Source: JANOXC01 sp031418215 | GTDB lineage: Bacteria > Bacteroidota > Bacteroidia > AKYH767-A > OLB10 | DNA: 5,948 bases | Direction of reading: 5' to 3' | NCBI GenBank assembly: GCA_031418215.1 | Contig: JANOXC010000013.1 | Coordinates: forward strand, 1 to 5,948 | Shown: piece by piece, positions 1 to 5,480 of the stretch | Layout of the letters: each line of letters opens with the position of its first letter | How positions within the stretch are numbered: the stretch's first letter is position 1 | Position numbers and translations under genes: made by a program | The notes under the pieces: model-generated | The model's database searches: none | What the model was told of the DNA's origin: nothing | Seen by the model: the letters and a program-made list of their open reading frames with translations, nothing else

Positions 1-1541
1 GTATAAGGATTTCCAAAAAAACAAACGACGGCTTCTTTAAGAAAAGCGAGTTGATTAACCATGTACCTCATTGATTCAGTAATGCCGAATTTTTTAGTAG
101 CATTGGTATTGGTATTATGAACGCTCACAATTACCTGATCATAAGTTTTCAACTTTATATATAATTCACGTATTTCACTTTCTGTTGGATCCTTAGACAT
201 CGAATAGCAATCGATTTTTTGATAATTATTTAATGTTTGCTGAAACAAATTATTCTGCACATCATTAATCACAATAGAAGCAATTTTGCTCTGCTTAAAA
301 GGCCTGATAGGAATAATGCCATTGTAATTCTTTAATAAGGTGACAGTATTTTCATACAACAAATAATTAAGCCATTGCCCTTCATTCGTTTGTAACTTAC
401 TACTAATCTCATCAGCATCTATAGGTTTGAAATTACCTAAACCGCACCAGTATTTTGCTTCCAATATTTTATGAATTGATTGATCTATTTGTGATTGCTC
501 AATTTCACAATTCTGAATTGCCAGATGTATCCTGGAAATGGCTGCAGGCACATTCTCCGTATTGAGTAAAATATCATTCCCGGCTTGCAATGCTTTTAAC
601 TCAATTTCTCCGGAAGGATAGAACATGGTAACACCTTTCATATCAAGTGCATCAGTAAAAACCAAACCGCTGAAATTTAATTTATCCTTTAATAAACCGG
701 TAACAATAGGCTTAGATAAAGTAGAAGGAAGTCCTGAAGTTGTATCAAGAGCCGGTATCTGCAAATGCGCTACCATAACAGAAGCAAGCTGATTTTTTAT
801 CAATTCCTTAAAAGGATACAACTCGAATGAATCTAATTCGGCTGAAGACTGATAGATAATTGGCAATCCGAAATGTGAATCAGTATCAGCATTGCCGTGA
901 CCGGGAAAATGCTTGGCGCAAGCCATAACACCCATATCCTGCATACCTTTCATGTAGTTATCGGCATGCCTGGCCACAACATACTTATTCTCCCCAAAAG
1001 AACGGCTGTTAATTACAGGATTCAGCGGATTATTATTGATATCAACAACAGGGGCAAAATTTACATGAATACCGATTGCTTTACACTGGCGACCAATCTC
1101 CAAACCCATTTGATAAATCAGGGAATCATTGTTAGCTGCGGAAAGCGTCATTTGCCTGGGAAATCTAATTGTACTATCAATTCGCATGCTTAATCCCCAT
1201 TCACCATCAATTCCAATCATTAAAGGAATGCGAGAACGGGATTGATAATGGTTGAGCAAATTGGCATAGCGGACGGGAGTACCCTGAAAAAAAATCAATC
1301 CCCCAATGTGTAATGAGTCCACTAATTTGTTAATGTAACTTACATGAGTTGAATCTCTATTCGGCCAGGAAGGTACCATAAACAATTGACCGATTTTTTC
1401 TTCATATGTCATGGTTTTAAAGACGGAATCGGACCAAGCAATTGCAGGTTTCGTATGAAAAACCGGCGTTTGACTGAAAGAAAAATGCTGTAAAAAAATC
1501 AGGAAAAGGCTTAATAATATATTTTTTTTGACTTTTTTCAT
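1..1541 (-). CDS. nagZ: Secreted GH3 beta-N-acetylhexosaminidase (NagZ-type), 3' end cut by the window edge
   Basis: The minus-strand frame from the ATG at 1541 is open for 513 codons to the left edge, so the C-terminus is missing. Residues 1-24 form a signal peptide (Lys-rich start, Leu/Ile/Phe core, ending SFSQ), so export is predicted. A GH3 TIM-barrel follows, about residues 40-370, with GIDGEWGLSMR, the NagZ signature KHFPGHG at 210-216, the Asp221-Ser-His223 dyad that serves as general acid/base in the Bacillus subtilis enzyme, and TDALDM with predicted nucleophile Asp297. From about residue 395 it enters the second alpha/beta GH3 domain. The family removes terminal beta-linked GlcNAc from muropeptides or chitin-type sugars. 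In Bacteroidota such proteins are often around 1000 residues with a C-terminal serine-beta-lactamase-like domain; whether that is so here lies outside the window. The start is fixed by the signal peptide. All key residues are present, so it is probably active. Confidence 0.93.
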   Translation of the reverse strand, partial: MKKVKKNILLSLFLIFLQHFSFSQTPVFHTKPAIAWSDSVFKTMTYEEKIGQLFMVPSWPNRDSTHVSYINKLVDSLHIGGLIFFQGTPVRYANLLNHYQSRSRIPLMIGIDGEWGLSMRIDSTIRFPRQMTLSAANNDSLIYQMGLEIGRQCKAIGIHVNFAPVVDINNNPLNPVINSRSFGENKYVVARHADNYMKGMQDMGVMACAKHFPGHGNADTDSHFGLPIIYQSSAELDSFELYPFKELIKNQLASVMVAHLQIPALDTTSGLPSTLSKPIVTGLLKDKLNFSGLVFTDALDMKGVTMFYPSGEIELKALQAGNDILLNTENVPAAISRIHLAIQNCEIEQSQIDQSIHKILEAKYWCGLGNFKPIDADEISSKLQTNEGQWLNYLLYENTVTLLKNYNGIIPIRPFKQSKIASIVINDVQNNLFQQTLNNYQKIDCYSMSKDPTESEIRELYIKLKTYDQVIVSVHNTNTNATKKFGITESMRYMVNQLAFLKEAVVCFFGNPY

Positions 1542-1682
1542 AGCAATCTTATCAGGAACACAATACTACGGAGAACATTTTTTTTATACTGTATGCGTTT
1601 GCCAAACAAAAGAAAACTTTTACAAATACTTTGTTAATTCTTAGGAGATAAATTATTCAGAGATTTATAGTAGGTTTGCAAT
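1542..1682. promoter_or_regulatory. Divergent intergenic region between the GH3 and T9SS-protein genes
   Basis: This 141-bp AT-rich gap must hold the 5' signals of both divergent genes. It contains an 11-bp palindrome, GTTTGCCAAAC, at 1597-1607, which puts a TTTG on each strand. An AGGAG at 1643-1647 lies too far (35 bases) from the plus-strand ATG to act as its ribosome binding site. On the minus strand, TAAGATTG at 1551-1544 is one mismatch from TAnnTTTG and ends two bases before the GH3 ATG. No full two-box promoter is visible for the GH3 gene. Calling the region regulatory rests on gene orientation, not on a recognised operator. Confidence 0.5.
1671..1678 (+). promoter_or_regulatory. Putative Bacteroidota -7 box TAGGTTTG
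   Basis: TAGGTTTG matches the TAnnTTTG consensus of the Bacteroidota primary sigma factor. It lies exactly four bases before the ATG at 1683, so transcription would start at or very near the start codon. No TTTG -33 box is found at the usual spacing; the nearest TTTG, 1630-1633, is about 37 bases upstream. The AGG inside the box could instead act as a weak ribosome binding site. Confidence 0.45.
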
Positions 1683-2780
1683 ATGAAAGGCCAAAAAAAT
1701 TTATTATTCTTTGCAATGGCAATTACTTTGCTATGCTCAACTCCTTCAATAGGACAAATAACCATACATAGCAGCGATATGCCTAGTGCCAATGACACCA
1801 TTCGGCTCAGTACTGCGGCTCCCACTACACCAGGTATTGACCTGACTATTACCGGTGCAAATACCTTATGGGATTATTCACAATTGCAATGGACATCTCA
1901 GACCATTGATACTTTTTTAACAGTCCTTAGCACAGGTTTGATTTACCAATTTGCATTTTTTAGCTCCAGTTTTGCTCAAAAAGGACCTGATGTAGGGATC
2001 GCCACCGTTCAATTGACGGACGTATATAATTTTTATGGTAAAACTTCAACTTTATTTCAACAAACCGGCATTGGTGCTACACTCAACGGCCTTCAAACGC
2101 CACTAAATTTTACAAGTAAAGATGTGATCTATCGTTTCCCATTGAATTTTGGCAACCAGGATACTTCCAATTCTGTTTATGGCATAACCATACCCGGCCT
2201 TGGAAGTTATAATGCCAATCAGACTCGTATAAATGAAGTCGATGGATGGGGCACTTTACTCACCCCATATGGTTCTTTTAACTGTTTAAGAGTAAAATCC
2301 ACATTAACGGGGCATGACAGTATTTATGTTTCTGCTGCTTCAACGGGCTTTGGTTTTGACCGGGCATTGACTAGAGAATACAAATGGTTGGCAACCGGCA
2401 AAAAGGTCCCCGTTCTTCAAATAAACACCCAGGAATTATTGCCAGGGAACGAGACCATTACGAGCATTGTTTATCGTGACAGTGTAAGAGTTTTAATTGT
2501 GGGTGTTGGTGAGGTGAATGACCTTTCCGAAGTAAATATTTATCCTAACCCGGCAAGTGATAAACTTAACATTAATATTCCAGTTACAAAGCCGTTTAAG
2601 TTACGCTATGAATTGATTTCCGCTACCGGTCAATTAGTTTTTTCAGAAGAAGAAATGACCCCTGCCGGACTGAAAACCAAAGTGATCAATGCGGCAGACT
2701 ATCCTTCAGGTATATATATGCTGAGAATCACGACAGAATCAGGCACTTATCACAAACAAGTGATTATTAAAGGGAATTAA
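1683..2780 (+). CDS. Secreted protein of unknown function with a type IX secretion C-terminal sorting domain
   Basis: The 365-residue protein begins with a signal peptide (hydrophobic core about 6-20, likely cleavage near Gly24/Gln25). The body, about 26-280, is rich in Thr, Ser, Asn and Gly and looks like beta-structure. It holds blocks I have seen in other Bacteroidota T9SS cargo, notably DGWGTLLTPYGSFNCLRVK at 187-205 and a REYKWLATGKK-type stretch near 231. No enzyme motif is recognised. Residues 282-365 are a type A Por sorting domain: NIYPNPASDKLNI, then ISATGQLV and YPSGIYMLRI, ending in the basic KQVIIKGN. Such proteins cross the inner membrane by Sec and the outer membrane by T9SS; the domain is normally cleaved and the cargo released or anchored at the cell surface. 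An in-frame TAG at 1671 leaves ATG 1683 as the start. It appears monocistronic. Export is confident; the role is unknown. Confidence 0.9.
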   Translation: MKGQKNLLFFAMAITLLCSTPSIGQITIHSSDMPSANDTIRLSTAAPTTPGIDLTITGANTLWDYSQLQWTSQTIDTFLTVLSTGLIYQFAFFSSSFAQKGPDVGIATVQLTDVYNFYGKTSTLFQQTGIGATLNGLQTPLNFTSKDVIYRFPLNFGNQDTSNSVYGITIPGLGSYNANQTRINEVDGWGTLLTPYGSFNCLRVKSTLTGHDSIYVSAASTGFGFDRALTREYKWLATGKKVPVLQINTQELLPGNETITSIVYRDSVRVLIVGVGEVNDLSEVNIYPNPASDKLNINIPVTKPFKLRYELISATGQLVFSEEEMTPAGLKTKVINAADYPSGIYMLRITTESGTYHKQVIIKGN

Positions 2781-2788
2781 TCCTTTTT
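2769..2788 (+). terminator. Weak putative intrinsic terminator overlapping the stop codon
   Basis: AAAGGG at 2769-2774 can pair with TCCTTT at 2781-2786 (five Watson-Crick pairs plus an inner G-U) around the six-base loop AATTAA, which contains the TAA stop. The T-run extends to 2788. The stem is short and AT-rich, so this is a plausible but unproven end for the T9SS-protein transcript. Confidence 0.3.
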
Positions 2789-2812
2789 CGCCTTTCGTTT
2801 TTAAGGTGTGAT

Positions 2813-2820
2813 TATATTTG
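2813..2820 (+). promoter_or_regulatory. Putative -7 box TATATTTG for tRNA-Leu(GAG)
   Basis: TATATTTG is an exact TAnnTTTG match 50 bases before the first tRNA gene. It is followed by CA, as is the box at 1671-1678. A clear TTTG -33 element is not visible about 20 bases upstream. It would give a primary transcript with a leader of about 45 bases, removed by RNase P. Confidence 0.45.
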
Positions 2821-2870
2821 CACCAGAAAAAAAATATTCAATAATCCATTCTTCAATATTCAATAAAAAT

Positions 2871-2952
2871 GCCCAGGTGGCGAAATTGGTAGACGCACCA
2901 CTTTGAGGGGGTGGCGCCGAAAGGTGTACGAGTTCGAATCTCGTTCTGGGCA
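2871..2952 (+). tRNA. tRNA-Leu, anticodon GAG
   Basis: A complete class II cloverleaf of 82 bases. The acceptor GCCCAGG (2871-2877) pairs with TCTGGGC (2945-2951) with a G-U at the base, and the discriminator is A2952. The D stem is GCG/CGC with GG in the loop. The anticodon stem CCACT/GGTGG encloses the loop TTGAGGG, so the anticodon is GAG (2905-2907), reading CUC and CUU. A long variable arm (CGCC-GAAA-GGTG) marks leucine-type structure. The T arm is ACGAG-TTCGAAT-CTCGT. CCA is not encoded and must be added after transcription. Confidence 0.96.
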
Positions 2953-3011
2953 CTTCTTTTATATGGTAAATTAATGTTGAAAATTTTATTAAGATCTTTA
3001 TCCGCTTAATT

Positions 3012-3063
3012 AAGTATCAAGTATCAAGTATCAAGTATCAAGTATCAAGTATCAAGTATCAAG
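3012..3063 (+). repeat. Heptamer tandem array, 7 perfect copies of AAGTATC plus 3 bases
   Basis: AAGTATC is repeated seven times without error at 3012-3060, followed by a partial AAG. The seven-base rhythm continues in the same phase in decayed form: GAAC occurs at 3063, 3070 and 3077, each exactly seven bases apart, so an older array may have reached about 3081. It lies wholly in the spacer between two tRNA-Leu genes, with no reading frame across it. It resembles slippage-prone simple-sequence repeats, comparable in unit length to the intergenic heptamer (STRR) repeats of cyanobacteria. Any function is unknown. Confidence 0.97.
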
Positions 3064-3105
3064 AACTTAGAACCAGGAACAAAAGCAAAAGTTCCATGTG
3101 TATAC

Positions 3106-3133
3106 AACTAATAACTATTAACTTATAACAAAT
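3106..3133 (+). repeat. Degenerate heptamer array, four AACNNNT units
   Basis: Four successive seven-base units, AACTAAT, AACTATT, AACTTAT and AACAAAT, share AACNNNT and end four bases before the second tRNA gene. The unit differs from AAGTATC, and its phase is offset from the array at 3012. The fixed AAC and T positions support a real, diverged repeat, although low-complexity AT-rich sequence can produce short periodicity by chance. It occupies the place where the second tRNA's promoter or 5' leader should lie. Confidence 0.6.
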
Positions 3134-3137
3134 CCCT

Positions 3138-3221
3138 GCCCGGATGGCGAAATTGGTAAACGTTGCGGTCTCAGAAGCCGTTGGAGTTATATCCTTGAGA
3201 GTTCGAGTCTCTCTTCGGGCA
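3138..3221 (+). tRNA. tRNA-Leu, anticodon CAG
   Basis: A complete class II cloverleaf of 84 bases. The acceptor GCCCGGA (3138-3144) pairs with TTCGGGC (3214-3220), and the discriminator is A3221. The D stem is GCG/CGT with GG in the loop. The anticodon stem GCGGT/GCCGT encloses the loop CTCAGAA, giving anticodon CAG (3172-3174), which reads CUG. Both ends of that stem are G-U wobble pairs. The variable arm is GGA-GTTATA-TCC and the T arm GAGAG-TTCGAGT-CTCTC. CCA is not encoded. No TAnnTTTG box is seen just upstream, so it may be co-transcribed with tRNA-Leu(GAG) from 2813 through the repeat spacer. Confidence 0.95.
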
Positions 3222-3346
3222 CAAGCAGGATTTCTTAATCAGCTTTCCAGTCAATAATTATTCTTACTTGATTGTTGGCTTTTTTAGCGTAACTTAGGGC
3301 AACTTCAAAATACTACTATTTCTAACGCTCTATTTTTTTTCCTCAC

Positions 3347-4435
3347 TTGTACGCAATCATTGATATAGAAACCACCGGTGGAAATGCCCTAACCGATAAA
3401 ATAACGGAAATAGCCATTTATGTTCATGACGGGGAAAAAGTGATTGATGAATATTCAACACTGATTAATCCCGGCAGAACCATCCCTCCTTATGTACAAC
3501 AATTGACAGGAATTACAGACAAAATGGTGTCTGTTGCCCCTACATTTTCTGAAGTTGCAGAGGAGATTAAAAGATTTACCGAAAACTACATTTTTGTTGC
3601 CCATAATTCTCAATTCGATTACTCTTTTGTTCGTCAGGAGTTTCGAGGTATTGGATATTCTTACACACGCCCAACAATATGTACGGTTTCTTTTAGCCGT
3701 AAAATATTACCCGGTTTCCGTTCCTATGGATTGAGTTCCCTTTGTGAAAAACTAACGATTGGCAACAGTAGCCGTCACAGAGCAGCCGGTGATGCATTGG
3801 CAACCGTGAAACTTTTTGAAATATTGTTGGAACAAGGTGGCAGAGAAATGCTCCCTCAAGTTGTGAAACTTCCTGTTGCAGAAATGCAATTGCCTGATTG
3901 CATCCGTCCGGAAGTAATGCAAAAGCTGCCTTCTACTCCGGGTATTTTCTATTTCTTAAACCAAAAAGATGAAATCATTTATTTAGGTAAAGGATTAAAT
4001 ATTCGGAAATGCGTTTTACAGATTGTTACGAAATCAACTAATAAAAAGAGTTTTAAAATGCGGGAGGAATTGCATGACATTCGATTCGAAGAAACAGGAA
4101 GTGTGGTGTTGGCAACGATTTTAGAATATTTTGAATTAAAAAAACATAAACCCCCTTTTAATAAGAAACATGAAAAATTATTTCAAGCCGGATTTACTTT
4201 ATATAGAAACAGCGGTTATCTGGTTTTGAGAGGACGTTCATACGATGAAGAAGCCTTTATTAAACTAGAGGATGGAAATGTTACAGGGTTCACTTATATA
4301 AGTAAGGAAAGTCAGGTTTCTGTGGAAGACCTTATGATTACCCTTCCTTCCAACAACTATATAAATTTACTAGTTCAAAAAGCCATTGCAAAGCGACATT
4401 TTTTGAGGTTAATAAATGCTCAATTCAAAAACTAA
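3347..4435 (+). CDS. DEDDh 3'-5' exonuclease fused to a degenerate GIY-YIG domain, TTG start
   Basis: The 362-residue protein starts at TTG 3347: an in-frame TAA at 3323 and no ATG between leave it as the sensible start, and it gives MYAIIDIETTG, the usual beginning of the family. Residues 1-165 are a DnaQ-like exonuclease with all five DEDDh residues: Asp6, Glu8, Asp91 (HNSQFD), His144 and Asp149 (HRAAGD). Residues about 194-275 are a UvrC/Cho-like GIY-YIG domain. Tyr212 (YLG), Glu260 and Asn272 are kept, but the first Tyr is Phe201 (GIF) and the expected catalytic Arg is Cys222. The tail, about 285-345, resembles the C-terminal part of longer Bacteroidota relatives, which as I recall have about 450 residues and a Cys-rich UvrC-like segment missing here. 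A role in DNA repair or nucleic-acid trimming is inferred. The exonuclease is probably active; the GIY-YIG half is probably impaired. Confidence 0.9.
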   Translation: MYAIIDIETTGGNALTDKITEIAIYVHDGEKVIDEYSTLINPGRTIPPYVQQLTGITDKMVSVAPTFSEVAEEIKRFTENYIFVAHNSQFDYSFVRQEFRGIGYSYTRPTICTVSFSRKILPGFRSYGLSSLCEKLTIGNSSRHRAAGDALATVKLFEILLEQGGREMLPQVVKLPVAEMQLPDCIRPEVMQKLPSTPGIFYFLNQKDEIIYLGKGLNIRKCVLQIVTKSTNKKSFKMREELHDIRFEETGSVVLATILEYFELKKHKPPFNKKHEKLFQAGFTLYRNSGYLVLRGRSYDEEAFIKLEDGNVTGFTYISKESQVSVEDLMITLPSNNYINLLVQKAIAKRHFLRLINAQFKN

Positions 4436-4460
4436 GGTAAGATCTTAATAACCTTTTTTT
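4434..4460 (+). terminator. Weak putative intrinsic terminator after the exonuclease gene
   Basis: AAGGT at 4434-4438, overlapping the stop codon, can pair with ACCTT at 4451-4455, and the Ts run on to 4460. The 12-base loop contains the palindrome AAGATCTT, which may extend the structure. A five-pair stem is short, so this is a tentative transcript end that would separate the gene from the one at 4504. Confidence 0.35.
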
Positions 4461-4491
4461 ACACTGTCCCCTGATTTTAAGAAAAATCATG

Positions 4492-4499
4492 TAGGTTTG
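4492..4499 (+). promoter_or_regulatory. Putative Bacteroidota -7 box TAGGTTTG
   Basis: TAGGTTTG fits TAnnTTTG and lies exactly four bases before the ATG at 4504, the same octamer and spacing as at 1671-1678. Transcription would then begin at or beside the ATG. No TTTG -33 box is seen at proper spacing. The AGG could alternatively serve as a weak ribosome binding site eight bases from the ATG. Confidence 0.45.
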
Positions 4500-4503
4500 A
4501 AGT

Positions 4504-5430
4504 ATGCTAAGGCAATGCACTTCCACGTTTTTAATGATCAGGCCGAATTACATCAGGCCAAACAACGAAACTTCACACACCAATTCATTTCAAAAAATGT
4601 TAAAGGATGTTGATCTTCAATTGGAAGAAAAAGCAGTTGAAGAATTTAATCATGTTGTTAATCGCTTAAAACAAAATGAAGTTGATACTTGTGTTTTTGA
4701 TAATGAAAACAAAAATACTCCCGACGCTGTTTTTCCCAATAACTGGGTCAGCTTTCACCATGATGGAACTGTAATTCTATATCCAATGATGGCGGCCAAC
4801 AGAAGAGTTGAACGAAACAAAAAAATTATTGATAAGATCTCTGAACAATTTGAGGTGCATAAAGTGATCGACCTGACATATTTCGAAAAAGAAGGAAAAT
4901 TTCTGGAAGGAACTGGTAGTATTGTCTTCGATCATCAGCATAAAATAGCCTATGCTACAGTATCTCAAAGAACATCCATTGATGTATTAAAATACCTATG
5001 TGATCAGCTCGGCTACAAACATTTTGTTTTTACAGCAATTCATGATAATCTTCCAATTTACCATACGAATGTGATGTTGCATATTGGTAACGGTTATGCA
5101 ATCGTTTGTCTTGAATCTATTCCTGATATTAAAGAACGAAATGATTTGCGTCGTATGTTAGCATTTACCAACCATGAAGTGGTACCGATCACCAAACTTC
5201 AAATGAGGGCATTTGCAGGGAATATGATTCAGGTTGTCAGTCAAAAAGGAAAATATTTCACCTTGCTTTCTTCACAAGCCATCCGTACTTTGCATTTGCC
5301 CCAGATAAATGTAATCGGCGAAAAAAGCGAATTACTTTCTTTTGATATTCATACGATTGAAAAAATAGGCGGAGGCAGTATTCGATGTATGTTGGCAGAG
5401 ATTTTCAGTCCGATGAAAGTGGTGCATTAA
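4504..5430 (+). CDS. ctlX: CtlX-type citrulline/arginine-deiminase-superfamily hydrolase
   Basis: The 308-residue, leaderless (no signal peptide), probably cytoplasmic protein belongs to the guanidino-group-modifying (amidinotransferase/arginine deiminase) fold. Family blocks in order: LMIRP near 10-14, NTPDAVFPNNWVSFH at 71-85, LYPMMAANRRVER at 92-104, LEGTGS at 134-139, YHTNVML at 186-192, FAGNMIQV at 237-244, and GGGSIRCMLAEIF at 289-301. The predicted catalytic residues are Cys295, His187 and an acidic residue, probably Glu135, by analogy with arginine deiminase and DDAH. Family members annotated as citrulline utilisation hydrolases are thought to split citrulline to ornithine, ammonia and CO2; the substrate here is inferred from family only. 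Length matches the family. An in-frame TGA at 4498 fixes the start. The GNAT gene follows after 50 bases on the same strand. An arginine deiminase-like activity on another ureido or guanidino substrate is the main alternative. Confidence 0.88.
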   Translation: MLRQCTSTFLMIRPNYIRPNNETSHTNSFQKMLKDVDLQLEEKAVEEFNHVVNRLKQNEVDTCVFDNENKNTPDAVFPNNWVSFHHDGTVILYPMMAANRRVERNKKIIDKISEQFEVHKVIDLTYFEKEGKFLEGTGSIVFDHQHKIAYATVSQRTSIDVLKYLCDQLGYKHFVFTAIHDNLPIYHTNVMLHIGNGYAIVCLESIPDIKERNDLRRMLAFTNHEVVPITKLQMRAFAGNMIQVVSQKGKYFTLLSSQAIRTLHLPQINVIGEKSELLSFDIHTIEKIGGGSIRCMLAEIFSPMKVVH

Positions 5431-5452
5431 TATGATTAATCGCAAGCTGTTT

Positions 5453-5470
5453 TTAGAAATTCTAATATTG
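5453..5470 (+). promoter_or_regulatory. Palindrome TTAGAAATTCTAA overlapping an imperfect -7 box
   Basis: TTAGAA (5453-5458) and TTCTAA (5460-5465) are perfect inverted arms around one base. They overlap TAATATTG (5463-5470), one mismatch from TAnnTTTG and ten bases before the GNAT start. This could be a promoter with an operator for the last gene. A palindrome of this size is expected by chance about once in several kilobases of AT-rich DNA, so the call is tentative. Confidence 0.22.
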
Positions 5471-5480
5471 ATAAGTAATA

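Noticed and set aside
897..1193. 98-codon plus-strand open frame
   Set aside because: It lies antisense inside the GH3 gene, which carries clear catalytic motifs in this stretch; the frame has no recognisable domain.
1634..1825. 63-codon minus-strand frame with a hydrophobic N-terminus
   Set aside because: It is antisense to the signal-peptide region of the T9SS-protein gene; the hydrophobic look is a by-product of the opposite-strand codons.
3076..3095. Hairpin GGAAC-N10-GTTCC in the tRNA spacer
   Set aside because: The stem is only five pairs with a ten-base A-rich loop and no T-run, and it falls partly within the decayed heptamer tail; not enough to call a terminator or RNA.
3012..3133. 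CRISPR array
   Set aside because: Units are seven bases with no unique spacers and no cas genes nearby; these are simple tandem repeats.
3222..3346. Regulatory RNA or promoter upstream of the exonuclease gene
   Set aside because: AT-rich sequence without a TAnnTTTG box, stable hairpin or recognisable RNA motif.
3534..3734. 66-codon plus-strand frame
   Set aside because: Out-of-frame shadow inside the exonuclease domain, which is fully conserved in its own frame here.
4777..4968. 63-codon minus-strand frame
   Set aside because: Antisense to conserved blocks of the CtlX-type gene; no start signal or domain.
4504..5430. Classical arginine deiminase (ArcA)
   Set aside because: The protein is only 308 residues, against about 400 for ArcA, and carries CtlX-type blocks such as TPDAVFPNNW and GGGSIRCMLAE rather than the ArcA signatures.
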